Source: Lentzea albida (lineage in GTDB: Bacteria > Actinomycetota > Actinomycetes > Mycobacteriales > Pseudonocardiaceae). From it: a stretch of DNA of 64,000 nucleotides. Made by a program: the position numbers and the translations under genes. The notes beneath the pieces were generated by a model that saw only the letters and a program-made list of their open reading frames with translations, searched no databases and was not told the DNA's origin. The stretch is from positions 248,001 to 312,000 of the forward strand of contig NZ_FOFV01000011.1 in the NCBI RefSeq assembly GCF_900111005.1, in the 5' to 3' direction. Shown piece after piece: positions 24,368-31,990 of this stretch (its first letter is position 1; each line of letters opens with the position of its first letter).

Positions 24368-24541
24368 GAGGACCAGCTCGGCCGTGCACGCACGGGCGCA
24401 GGGCCACGGGTCGCCGCACTCGGTGCAGCCGGTCGTCGCGGGCAGGTGCGTGTCGAGCACCTGGACCGCCCTGGTCCGGTAGCGCTCCAGGTCGGACTCC
24501 CAGTTGTGGCGGGAGGCCGCGGTCGCACTCGTCATGGTCAT
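24359..24541 (-). CDS. Small cysteine-rich protein (60 aa)
   Basis: A 60-residue protein from ATG 24541. The N-terminus is Ser/Thr/Ala-rich and helical (ESDLERYRTRAVQVLDTHLP). The second half has four cysteines in TGCTECGDPWPCARACTAELV, spaced like a small zinc knuckle. The stop codon lies within the second copy of the 15-bp tandem repeat, so slippage there could change its C-terminus. Similar short proteins accompany DUF397/XRE pairs in related actinomycetes, and here the DUF397 and XRE genes are immediately upstream on the same strand. The function is unknown. Confidence 0.6.
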   Translation of the reverse strand: MTMTSATAASRHNWESDLERYRTRAVQVLDTHLPATTGCTECGDPWPCARACTAELVLEL

Positions 24542-24638
24542 CAGTCCTCGGCTCTGAGGTGGTCGAGGACAAGGATGCACCCGCAACCGGTCGTTTGGGT
24601 GAGAAATCCGCTCAAACCCGACGTTCGGCGGGTCGGCG

Positions 24639-24809
24639 TCACCTGTCCGTGGGGCCGGACCTGATCATGCGCAGGAGCGGTGCCCACTGGCGGGCGGTGA
24701 GCGCGAGTTCGACGGAGGGCGACTTGCTGTCCCGCAGGCCGACGCCACGCCCCACCTCGACGCAGTTGCCGTCGCTAGCGCTGTAGCTGCTCTTCCGCCA
24801 CCTGGTCAC
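24639..24809 (-). CDS. DUF397 small protein
   Basis: A 56-residue protein matching DUF397: WRKSSYSASDGNCVEVG, then LRDSKSP, and a closing QWAPLLRMIR. DUF397 genes nearly always follow a Scr1/DUF5753 XRE regulator and encode its partner; in Streptomyces such pairs act like an antagonist-regulator system in development. The start is set by GAGGAGG at 24816-24822, six bases before GTG 24809 (GTG 24812 is the alternative). The gene begins 35 bases inside the XRE gene, so the two are translationally coupled. Confidence 0.88.
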   Translation of the reverse strand: MTRWRKSSYSASDGNCVEVGRGVGLRDSKSPSVELALTARQWAPLLRMIRSGPTDR

Positions 24810-25686
24810 CACGAGCCTCCTCACCGATGATGCTGGTGATCAGCTTCCTCGTTTCGACCTCGTCCAACGCCGTCCGGTCGAGTGACTTGAGGACGGTCTC
24901 GTAGCGGTCGACAGAAGCTTGATCTTCGAGGAAGACGTTAGCCCCTTCGCTCTCGACGTAGACGATCTCCGGGATCTTCTTGAACTTCAGGCGGTCGAAG
25001 TCGCCCGCGAGTCCGGCGTGCGGCCCGAACGCGGTCGGGATCAGGCGAATAGTGAGATAGGGCCGCACGGACAGCCGCAGCAGGTGGTGGAGTTGTTCCC
25101 CCATCACGCCGGCGTCGCCGACGGGCAGTCGCAGGGCCTGCTCGTGCATGAAGATCTTGACGGCCCGGCTGCCGTCGAGCACTGCCGTCTGACGCACGAC
25201 CCGGTTCTCGACCAGCACGCGCGCCTCGGGTTCATCGAGCGGCTTGGCCAGCCCGAGGTGCCAGGTGTAGTCGGGCACCTGCAGAAGGCCGTGGACGACG
25301 TTCATCGACCAGCCGGTGATGTCCGACGCGATCTTTTCGTGTTCTCGCAAGGTGCGGTTCGGGGCGCCAGAACCGGTGGGCTGCAACCAATCCCGGATGT
25401 GGGCGTCGTGGTGCAACGCCATCAGGTGGTCGCATTCGGCGGGAGGTGTGCGCAGCAGGCCCAGCAGCTTGGCCAGGTCGACGTCGCTCACGCCTTCCTT
25501 GCCGTTGACCAGTTCCGAGACCTTGGCCTCCTGCCAGCCGAGCAACTCCGCCGCGGCCCGGTTGGTCAGGTCGGCCGCCCGCAGCAGCGCTCGCATCGCG
25601 TCACCGAATTCGCGGCCGCGCACCGTTGATCTCCGCAAAGGCATGCGGAACAAGGTAGGGGCGCTTTTCCGTTTGGCTCCACTCAT
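24775..25686 (-). CDS. XRE-family regulator with DUF5753 (Scr1-like)
   Basis: A 303-residue protein from ATG 25686. The HTH_31/XRE domain is at about residues 20-80 (LTNRAAAELLGWQEAKVSELVNGKEGVSDVDLAKLL, in pieces). From residue about 115 onward it is DUF5753: SMNVVHGLLQVPDYTWHL, FMHEQALRLPVGDAGVMGEQLHHL and LIPTAFGPHAGLAGDFDRLKF are its hallmarks (quoted as short landmarks). Dozens of these pairs occur per genome in Streptomyces and Pseudonocardiales. The DUF397 partner overlaps its 3' end. A 12-bp inverted repeat CAGGT-CA-ACCTG lies at 25693-25704, just before the start. Confidence 0.9.
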   Translation of the reverse strand: MSGAKRKSAPTLFRMPLRRSTVRGREFGDAMRALLRAADLTNRAAAELLGWQEAKVSELVNGKEGVSDVDLAKLLGLLRTPPAECDHLMALHHDAHIRDWLQPTGSGAPNRTLREHEKIASDITGWSMNVVHGLLQVPDYTWHLGLAKPLDEPEARVLVENRVVRQTAVLDGSRAVKIFMHEQALRLPVGDAGVMGEQLHHLLRLSVRPYLTIRLIPTAFGPHAGLAGDFDRLKFKKIPEIVYVESEGANVFLEDQASVDRYETVLKSLDRTALDEVETRKLITSIIGEEARGDQVAEEQLQR

Positions 25687-25734
25687 TCCCCGCAGGTCAA
25701 CCTGAAAGAATGCTGTTTGGACGATTTCCAAAGC

Positions 25735-26313
25735 TCACGGGGCGACTGCGCGGCGCACGCTGTCACGCAGGAACTCGCGCCGGCGTTCGTGGGTCTCCGC
25801 GGGCTCGCCTGCAAACGCCGCGTACACGTTGCTGACCGGGGACCACGCCATCGACATCGCGATCACCATGGCCATCACGTCGAACGGGTCGCCGCCGCGC
25901 ACGAGGCCGTTCGCCTGGGCCTCCGAGATCGCCTGGAGCTTCTGCGCGTCGAGGCGGTCGGCCACCAGGTGGCCGGTGGGCCGGCGTTCCAGGCGCGTCC
26001 AGGTGGCGAGCCGGATGAGCTCGGGGTTCTCCAGGTACTCGTCGTAGAGGCGGACCGCCCAGTCCGCGAGGTCGGTGGCGTCGATGGGGACGACGTCGAC
26101 GATGCGTTTCAGCGAGGCGAAGAAGATCGCGTCGAACAGGCCGTCCTTGTTGCCGAAGTAGGCGTAGAGCTGGGCCTTGTTGGTGCGTGCCGCGGCGACG
26201 ATCCGTTCGACGCGGGCCCCGGCGATGCCGTGTTCGGCGAACTCCAGGGTGGCGACGTCGATGATGCGCTGCCGGGTGGCGGCGCCTCGGGCGGTCAGCT
26301 GCTGGTCCGGCAT
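25735..26313 (-). CDS. TetR-family regulator of the divergent alcohol dehydrogenase
   Basis: A 192-residue regulator from ATG 26313. The HTH is in residues about 12-58 (ARVERIVAAARTNKAQLYAYFGNKDGLF). The C-terminal domain (DWAVRLYDEYLENPELIRLATWTRLERRPT) belongs to the TetR_C_35-like group common in actinobacteria. It is divergent from the zinc alcohol dehydrogenase, and two related operators (ACAGACCAGTCGGT and, inverted, ACCGAACAGTCTGT) lie in the 92-base gap. It therefore most likely represses the dehydrogenase and itself, with an alcohol or aldehyde as inducer. Confidence 0.88.
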   Translation of the reverse strand: MPDQQLTARGAATRQRIIDVATLEFAEHGIAGARVERIVAAARTNKAQLYAYFGNKDGLFDAIFFASLKRIVDVVPIDATDLADWAVRLYDEYLENPELIRLATWTRLERRPTGHLVADRLDAQKLQAISEAQANGLVRGGDPFDVMAMVIAMSMAWSPVSNVYAAFAGEPAETHERRREFLRDSVRRAVAP

Positions 26314-26329
26314 GACGGACACCTTACCT

Positions 26330-26392
26330 ACAGACCAGTCGGTTTACTTTGCCGCCGAGGAGGGCTAGCGTGAAATAGACCGAACAGTCTGT
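26330..26392. promoter_or_regulatory. Two TetR operators before the alcohol dehydrogenase
   Basis: ACAGACCAGTCGGT at 26330-26343 and, inverted, ACCGAACAGTCTGT at 26379-26392 agree at 11 of 14 positions. One lies close to each divergent start. Confidence 0.75.
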
Positions 26393-26405
26393 TTGAAGGA
26401 GCGTC

Positions 26406-27437
26406 ATGCGAAGCACCACCGGCTGGCAGGCCCACGGCACCGAGCTGCGCCAGGTGCCGCTCTCCCGGCGTGACCTGCGGCGCGACGACATCGCGGTGCG
26501 CGTCGACTTCTGCGGGGTCTGCCACACCGACCTGCACTCCCTGCGCGGGCACGACGGTGAGGGCGTCCTCGTGCCGGGACACGAGTTCACGGGTGTCGTG
26601 ACCGAGGTCGGTCCGGACGTGACGGTGTTCCGGGCCGGCGATGCCGTGGCCGTTGGCAACATCGTCGACTCCTGTGGCACATGCTCGATGTGTGAGGCGG
26701 GCCAGGAGAACTTCTGCCGTGAGTTCCCGACGCTCACCTACGGCGGCAAGGACCGTCACGACGGGACGACGACTCTCGGCGGCTACTCACGCGAGTACGT
26801 CGTGCGGGAGAAGTTCGCCTATCCCCTGCCGTCCGGGCTGGACCCGGCTGCCGCGGCACCGTTGATGTGCGCGGGGATCACCGTGTGGGAACCGATGCGC
26901 GCGCTGAACGTGGGACCGGGTATGCGCGTCGCGGTGGCCGGTCTGGGAGGGCTGGGGCACCTCGCGGTGAAGATCGCGGCGGCGCTCGGGGCCGAGGTGT
27001 CGGTCGTGAGCCGGTCGGCGGAGCGGGCGAAGGACGCGTTCCGGCTGGGGGCGAGCGGTGTCGTCGTCTCCACCGACCCGGAGAGCGCGGCCGCGGCGCG
27101 GGACTCGTTCGACGTCCTCGTCGACACGATCCCCGTGGCCCACGACCTCGCTCCCTACCTCGCGCTGGTGGCCGTCGACGGGACGTTGACGCAGGTCGGG
27201 TACCTCGGCAGCGTCACGGTGGAGACGATGGACCTGCTCGCCGGGCGCAAGAAGCTGAGCTCCGGTGGCAGCGGCGGCCTTCCCGCCACCGCCGCCATGC
27301 TGGAGTTCTGCGCCGCCCACGGGATCACCGCCGACGTCGAGGTGCTGCCGTCGAAGCGGGTGGGCGAGGCGCTCGAGCGACTGGACCGCGGTGACGTCCG
27401 GTACCGCTTCGTGCTCGACCTGTCCGACCTCGACTGA
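26406..27437 (+). CDS. Zinc-dependent alcohol dehydrogenase (YahK/CAD type)
   Basis: A 343-residue medium-chain dehydrogenase from ATG 26406 after AAGGAG. Catalytic zinc ligands are C39 (DFCGVCHTDLH), H59/E60 (GHE) and the cysteine in LMCAGIT. The structural zinc uses C90, C93, C96 and C104 (DSCGTCSMCEAG, NFC). The cofactor site is VAGLGGLGHLAVK, with SRSAER after beta-2 favouring NADPH. The overall pattern matches YahK/cinnamyl alcohol dehydrogenase-like aldehyde reductases, which reduce a broad range of aldehydes in the cytosol. It is induced through the divergent TetR. Confidence 0.92.
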   Translation: MRSTTGWQAHGTELRQVPLSRRDLRRDDIAVRVDFCGVCHTDLHSLRGHDGEGVLVPGHEFTGVVTEVGPDVTVFRAGDAVAVGNIVDSCGTCSMCEAGQENFCREFPTLTYGGKDRHDGTTTLGGYSREYVVREKFAYPLPSGLDPAAAAPLMCAGITVWEPMRALNVGPGMRVAVAGLGGLGHLAVKIAAALGAEVSVVSRSAERAKDAFRLGASGVVVSTDPESAAAARDSFDVLVDTIPVAHDLAPYLALVAVDGTLTQVGYLGSVTVETMDLLAGRKKLSSGGSGGLPATAAMLEFCAAHGITADVEVLPSKRVGEALERLDRGDVRYRFVLDLSDLD

Positions 27438-27442
27438 CGGGT

Positions 27443-27691
27443 TCACGCGACGGGTCCGAGCAGGAAGCCGCCGTCCGCGAGCAGTTCGGACCCGGTCGCG
27501 AACCGCGCCTGGTCGGACGCGGCGAACAGGACGAGGTCCGCGATCTCCTCGGGACTGGCCTGGCGTGGAATCGCGAAGCTGTCGACGGGCACGAGTTCCT
27601 CGCCGTCGGGGCCGTAGGCGAGCGGTGTGCCGATGATGCCGGGGTGCACGGCGTTGACGCGGATGCCGTCGCGGGCCAGTTCCTTTGGCGG
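27443..27691 (-). pseudogene. SDR oxidoreductase, C-terminal remnant
   Basis: About 80 codons encode the C-terminal third of a short-chain dehydrogenase: KELARDGIRVNAVHPGIIGTP, then PEEIADLVLFAASDQARF and the final LLADGGFLLGPVA. The frame begins at CCG, directly after an in-frame TGA at 27692-27694. The Rossmann motif, NNAG and the SYK active-site region are all absent. There is no convincing start except an internal ATG-less stretch. An SDR N-terminal fragment on the same strand lies 0.8 kb upstream (28471-28605), so both may come from one broken gene. Confidence 0.8.
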
Positions 27692-27720
27692 TCACCGTGA
27701 CGACCGGGTCCCGCGCCGGC

Positions 27721-28362
27721 TCAGTCCTCGCCGAGCGGAGTCGCCTTCCTCCCTGCCGCGAGGAGCTCGGCGACCTCGCAGGCCATGACGATCAGGGCGT
27801 CGAGCCGATCGGCGACGCGCACGTCGGTGAAGGTGAAGCACGCGACGCCGTCGCGGATGTCCACAGCGGGCGACGTGCACGACGTGAGCTGCGCGAACAC
27901 CTTCCTGCCCGTGTCTGTTGACAGAAGCGGTTCCAGGCTGCCCAGGACCCTGTAGCGCCGCGAACCCGGGATCCGGCTCAGCATCAGGTTCCCGTGCAGC
28001 TCCGGCACGTCCACCACCAGCACGAGACCGGGAAGGACGGCCCGACTGACCGCGACGCCCTGGTAGATCGTGTCAGGCATGGACGCCGTGAAAACGGCGA
28101 CCCGCACCGTCCGTCCGCCGTGGGTACCCGCCATCGCCGCGTGCCGTGTCCGCTCGGCCTCGTCCATCCGCCCGGCCGGCACGTCCTCGTCGTCGGGCAT
28201 CCATCGCCAGCCGGGCTTGCCGACGTGGCGTTCGAGCGCGTCGATCGCCGCCACACGGGAGCGCGTCCGGTTGTTGCGCTGCAGGACGTCGATCAACGAA
28301 TGCACGGCCGCCAGAATCGCGAACAAGCCCACGACACACGCCAGGGACAGCAAGAAACCCAT
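27721..28362 (-). CDS. Membrane-anchored protein of unknown function
   Basis: A 213-residue protein; ATG 28362 follows GGAGG. Residues 2-22 (FLLSLACVVGLFAILAAVHSL) are a single N-terminal membrane segment. The rest is a soluble alpha/beta domain with WRWMPDDEDVP near residue 50 and later strands LVLVVDVPELHGNLML and IRDGVACFTFTDVRV. No known family is recognised. It lies exactly between the N- and C-terminal fragments of a decayed SDR gene on the same strand, which suggests arrival by insertion and deletion. Codon use looks normal for the region. Confidence 0.6.
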   Translation of the reverse strand: MGFLLSLACVVGLFAILAAVHSLIDVLQRNNRTRSRVAAIDALERHVGKPGWRWMPDDEDVPAGRMDEAERTRHAAMAGTHGGRTVRVAVFTASMPDTIYQGVAVSRAVLPGLVLVVDVPELHGNLMLSRIPGSRRYRVLGSLEPLLSTDTGRKVFAQLTSCTSPAVDIRDGVACFTFTDVRVADRLDALIVMACEVAELLAAGRKATPLGED

Positions 28363-28470
28363 GCGCCCTCCAGAAGCATCCGCTCTGCGCGTCTCCCGTC
28401 GGGAGCACAAGCATTCGACAACACGGGCAGTCTGGATGGCGGCCACCGGTGTGGAGATCACCAGGATGGC

Positions 28471-28605
28471 CTACCGAGGTGAGCCCGCGGTATCGGCGGC
28501 GGCCACCGCAGTGGTGCCGGCCTCGGTGGACCGCTGGACCAGCGCTGTCCCGAGCGCTCCGGACGCGCCGGTGACGAGCACGGTCTTGCCGGTGAAGTCG
28601 ACCGT
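28471..28605 (-). pseudogene. SDR oxidoreductase, N-terminal remnant with ACG in place of start
   Basis: The 44-codon frame reads TVDFTGKTVLVTGASGALG and continues TALVQRSTEAG before a TAG. This is the SDR Rossmann N-terminus with the TGxxxGxG loop (here TGASGALG). A good ribosome site, GAAGGAG at 28612-28618, is spaced six bases from ACG at 28605-28603 where ATG or GTG would be expected. The fragment is thus doubly broken: lost start and lost body. The missing body may be partly represented by the C-terminal remnant at 27443-27691. Confidence 0.7.
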
Positions 28606-28618
28606 GGTGGACTCCTTC

Positions 28619-29452
28619 TCAGTGGACGAGCGCGTCGTCGGCGTCGGTGGAGTGGGCGAGGTCGCGGGCGGACTCGAGGGCGTCGAGCCGCCCGCGCAGG
28701 GCGGCGGTCCCGAGGGCGTAGGCGTCGGAGCCGAGCGTCAGCCGCAGCGGTGCCTCGGGCCGGTCGGCGGCGGCGATGATCGCGGCGGCGATCTTGGCCG
28801 GGTCGCCGGGCGTGGGCAGCGCGGATAGTTCGCCGGAGATGACGCGGCGCAGGGAGCCGGACGGGCCGTCGGCGTAGGCGGGCAGCGCGTCGCCGATCGC
28901 GAACGCACCGGTGCCGAAGTTGGTGCGGGCCATGCCGGGCTCGACCAGCGTCACGCCGATGCCGAACGGCGCGAGCTCCGCGGCGGCCGACTCGATGAAG
29001 CCCTCGATGCCCCACTTGGTGGCGTGGTAGAGGCTCATGGCGGGGAACGCGATCTGGCCGCCGATGCTCGCGATCTGCACGAACCGGCCTCCGCCCTGGG
29101 CGCGCAGGTGCGGGGTGGCGGCGCGGACGAGCTGGATCGACGCCGTCAGGTTCGTGGCGATCTGGCGGTCGATCTGCTCGTCGCTCAGCTCCTCCACCGC
29201 GCCGAACAGGCCGTAGCCGGCGTTGGACACCACGACGTCGATCCGGCCGAGCTCGGCGAACGCGCGGTCGACGACATCACGCAGCTCGGCGGTGTCGGTG
29301 ACGTCCAGCCGGGCGCGCCAGAGCGGGTCGCCGTGGCGCTCCGCCAGGTCGTCGAGGGACTCCAGGCGGCGTGCGATGGCGGCGACGCGGTCCCCTCGGT
29401 CGAGCAGCTGCTCGGCGAGGTGGCGGCCGAAGCCGGAGGACGTCGCGTTTGC
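28619..29452 (-). pseudogene. SDR oxidoreductase lacking its N-terminal strand
   Basis: The open frame reads ATSSGFGRHLAEQLLDRGDR from its first codons and has the rest of a classical SDR: VVVSNAGYGLFG, SIGGQIAF with the catalytic Ser, YHATK (Tyr, Lys) and VEPGMARTNF. The TG of the TGxxxGxG motif and the preceding strand (roughly MxxxWFIT) are missing, an in-frame TGA lies at 29453-29455, and no ATG, GTG or TTG occurs before the GTG at 29236, which is past the cofactor loop. The break abuts the operator of the divergent TetR. It may be expressed as a short, probably inactive protein; a CTG start cannot be excluded. Confidence 0.62.
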
Positions 29453-29467
29453 TCAGGCGTGCTAAAT

Positions 29468-29485
29468 TTTGCTCATGCGAGCAAA
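29468..29485. promoter_or_regulatory. TetR operator overlapping the TetR start codon
   Basis: TTTGCTC-ATGC-GAGCAAA at 29468-29485 is an inverted repeat with perfect 7-bp arms. The TetR ATG (29475-29477) is its centre, so binding would block initiation. A further TTTGCTCA half-site is at 29448-29455. Confidence 0.75.
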
Positions 29486-30041
29486 GTCCGTGACCGAGCA
29501 GGCCCGGCGGGCGCAGATCGTGGCGGCGGCGATCGCCACGATCGCGGAGCTGGACTACGCGGAGACGTCGTTCAAGGCGATCGCGGCGCGTGCGGGGCTG
29601 AGCAGCACGGGGCTGATCTCGTACCACTTCAGGAACAAGCAGGAACTCGTCGACGTGGTGTTCGCGGACGTCTTGGAGCGCTTTCAAGAGTTCGTGCGCG
29701 CTCGGATGGGTCAGGCCGGAGCGCGTGAGGAGTTGCGGGCGTTCCTGGTCGCCAACATCGCCTTCCTGCGCGAGCACCGTGCGGACATGGTGGCGTTCCT
29801 GCGGATCAGGGCCAACGCGGCGGTGACGGACGGGGGCATCGCCGATTCCGATCGCGCGGGGCTCGCCGACCTGCTCAGGCAGGGCCAGCAGGCCGGCGAG
29901 TTCCGCGCGTTCGACCCGGACGTGATGGCGGTGTTCGTGCTCGCGATGCGCAACGGCGTCGTGCTGCGGTCCGGGTCACTCGACCTCGACGTCTGCGAGA
30001 GGGAGTTGGTCGCGGCCGTCGACCTGATGACGAGGAGTTGA
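29475..30041 (+). CDS. TetR-family regulator
   Basis: A 188-residue regulator from ATG 29475. The HTH is at about residues 12-56 (FKAIAARAGLSSTGLISYHFRNKQEL), and the C-terminal domain (ANIAFLREHRADMVAFLRIRAN, FVLAMRNGVVLRSGS) resembles the BetI-like group. The ATG lies in the middle of its own operator. Divergently it faces the 5'-truncated SDR, presumably its former target; downstream the lipoprotein esterase starts eight bases after the stop and may be co-transcribed. Confidence 0.88.
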   Translation: MRAKSVTEQARRAQIVAAAIATIAELDYAETSFKAIAARAGLSSTGLISYHFRNKQELVDVVFADVLERFQEFVRARMGQAGAREELRAFLVANIAFLREHRADMVAFLRIRANAAVTDGGIADSDRAGLADLLRQGQQAGEFRAFDPDVMAVFVLAMRNGVVLRSGSLDLDVCERELVAAVDLMTRS

Positions 30042-30046
30042 TCGCC

Positions 30047-31531
30047 GTGCGTCGGGGCACGTTGTTGATCGCCGCGGTGCTGCTGCTCAGCGCCTGCGGG
30101 AAGGGGGAAGCCATGCCGCCGGACGTCGTCACGACCGACACCGGGCAGGTCAAGGGGGAACAGCGCGACGGGCACCTGCGGTTCCAGGGCGTTCCGTACG
30201 CCCGCGCGGCCCGGTGGGAACCGCCGGTGCGGGCGGCGTCGTGGAGCGGGGTGCGGGACGCCTCACAGCCCGGAAGTCCGTGTCCGCAGGTCGGATCGAG
30301 CTACTCGGAGACGAAGAGCACGAACGAGGACTGCCTGTTCGCCAACGTCACGACGCCGTCCGTGCACGGCCGCAAGCCGGTGCTGGTGTGGGTGCACGGC
30401 GACGGCGCGATCGGCGCGGGCCACTACTTCGACGCGGAACGCCTTGCCCGGCAGGGCGACGTCGTCGTGGTGACGTTCAACTACCGCATGGGCGTCTTCG
30501 GCGGCTTCGGCCTGCCGGGTCTCGCACACTCCGGCGAGTTCGGCCTGCTCGACCAGCGGGCGGCCTTGGAGTGGGTCCAACGGAACATCTCCGGTTTCGG
30601 CGGCGATCCGGGCAACGTGACGTTGTTCGGGGTGTCGTTCGGCGCGACGACCGTGGGCGCACACCTGATCGGGCGTGAGCCGTTGTTCCACAAGGCGATC
30701 ATGCACAGCTCGTTCACGCTGGTGGACGTGCCGAAGGAAGCCTGGTTCCCGGGCCTGGAGGCACTGCCGTCGCTCGCGTGGCGGCCGGTGCCGGAGATCC
30801 AGGCGATCGGCTCCCAGATCAGTTCCGAACTGGGGTGCGCCGACGTCGAGTGCCTCCGGCAGCTGCCCGTGGAGAAGCTGCTCGACCATCCGCAGATCAT
30901 GAACATCTTCCAGCCCGTCGGCTACGACGGTGCGCTGCTCCCCCGCCCGCCGGCCGAGTCGTTGGAGGCGGGCGAGTTCGCGGACGTGCCGATCCTGGCC
31001 GGGGCGACCCGCGACGAGCACAACAGCTTCGTCGGCCTGTTCCGCCCGGACCCGATGTCCGCCGAGGACTACTCGCGGCTGCTGCGGGAGGCGTTCCCCG
31101 ACCGCGCGGTTGAGATCGAGCGCGAGTACCCGCTCAGCGCGTTCGCGTCGCCGAAGCAGGCGTGGGCCCGCGTGCTGACGGACCGCATGTGGGCACGTTC
31201 GACGTTCCAGCAGAACACGCTCTACGCGAAGAAGGCGTCCGTCTACGCGTTCGAGTTCGCTGACCCCAATGCGTTCACGGACCCGTCCGTCCCGCCTGAG
31301 CTGCACGGCGCGAACCACTCGTCCGACATCGACTACCTGTTCCCGGACTCCGGCTTCGCCAAGGACCGGGGACTGTCCGACCACATGATCAAGGCGTGGA
31401 CGGACTTCGCCCGCGGTGGTTCGCCGGGGTGGCCTCGGTTCTCGGAGGGGCAGTACGTGCAGTCGCTGGCACCGGGGGCGATCGGGCCGGTCGACTACGC
31501 GGCGGAGCACAGACTGGGGTTCTGGAACTAG
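30047..31531 (+). CDS. Lipoprotein carboxylesterase (type B family)
   Basis: A 494-residue protein from GTG 30047, preceded by GAGGAG. The N-terminus is a lipoprotein signal (LLIAAVLLLSAC, lipobox LSAC), so it should be anchored outside the membrane. The type-B esterase core begins FQGVPYARA, with the NEDCLFANV motif, VWVHGDGAIGAG as the oxyanion region, GVSFGAT as the nucleophile elbow and GANHSSDIDYLF with the catalytic histidine. The usual GESAG elbow reads GVSFG, which still has the serine. It hydrolyses extracellular esters; the substrate is unknown. It may be controlled by the upstream TetR. Confidence 0.88.
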   Translation: MRRGTLLIAAVLLLSACGKGEAMPPDVVTTDTGQVKGEQRDGHLRFQGVPYARAARWEPPVRAASWSGVRDASQPGSPCPQVGSSYSETKSTNEDCLFANVTTPSVHGRKPVLVWVHGDGAIGAGHYFDAERLARQGDVVVVTFNYRMGVFGGFGLPGLAHSGEFGLLDQRAALEWVQRNISGFGGDPGNVTLFGVSFGATTVGAHLIGREPLFHKAIMHSSFTLVDVPKEAWFPGLEALPSLAWRPVPEIQAIGSQISSELGCADVECLRQLPVEKLLDHPQIMNIFQPVGYDGALLPRPPAESLEAGEFADVPILAGATRDEHNSFVGLFRPDPMSAEDYSRLLREAFPDRAVEIEREYPLSAFASPKQAWARVLTDRMWARSTFQQNTLYAKKASVYAFEFADPNAFTDPSVPPELHGANHSSDIDYLFPDSGFAKDRGLSDHMIKAWTDFARGGSPGWPRFSEGQYVQSLAPGAIGPVDYAAEHRLGFWN

Positions 31532-31561
31532 GCACGGCGGCGGCTCGCTACCCTGGACCAC

Positions 31562-31939
31562 GTGCCAGGCACCCGCAGCTCGCGAACCCGCGCGTATCTC
31601 GCGCGGGTCTTCGCCGTGCTCGCGCTGGTCGCCGGCGTCGCGATGATGCAGGGCACTCCGTGCGAGTCGGAGTTCGCCTGGACCGCGCAGTGCCCGACGT
31701 CCACCACGTCCTCGATCGCCTACGTGGCCGACGACGTGGACACGGGGTCGGCCATGCTCGACGGGATCCTGGTCGCGGGGTGCTGCCTGGTGGTGGCGCT
31801 CGCCGTGCTGATCGGGTTCGCCGTGCTGCGGCGCACCGGCTCGTTCGCACTGGCCCAGGTCCGCCTGCCCTCGGTGCCGTCTCCCCCTTCACGCCGGCTG
31901 GAAGTGCGGCTGGCGCAGCTCTGCGTGCTGCGCGCCTAG
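31562..31939 (+). CDS. Small two-helix membrane protein
   Basis: A 125-residue protein from GTG 31562. Two membrane segments are evident (about residues 13-30, VFAVLALVAGVAMMQG, and 66-88, DGILVAGCCLVVALAVLIGFAV), separated by a 35-residue loop with two cysteines (TPCESEFAWTAQCPTS) that would be outside the cell and could form a disulfide. The basic C-terminus is cytoplasmic. No family is recognised. It lies just upstream of the DsbA-VKOR pair; a short hairpin after its stop separates them. A link with disulfide formation is only suggested by position. Confidence 0.6.
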   Translation: MPGTRSSRTRAYLARVFAVLALVAGVAMMQGTPCESEFAWTAQCPTSTTSSIAYVADDVDTGSAMLDGILVAGCCLVVALAVLIGFAVLRRTGSFALAQVRLPSVPSPPSRRLEVRLAQLCVLRA

Positions 31940-31959
31940 ACCGAACCCGTAGTTCGGTC
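31939..31959. terminator. Short hairpin between membrane protein and DsbA gene
   Basis: GACCGAAC at 31939-31946 pairs with GTTCGGTC at 31952-31959 across a 5-base loop. It starts at the last base of the TAG stop. It is weak as a terminator without a T-run, and may instead be an intercistronic processing hairpin. Confidence 0.5.
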
Positions 31960-31990
31960 CTCTTCCCGACGCCACACGTGGAGTTCTGCC

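Noticed and set aside
27443-29500. Possible insertion sequence in the SDR decay zone
   Set aside because: No transposase, terminal inverted repeats or target duplications were seen; the inserted gene is a single membrane protein.
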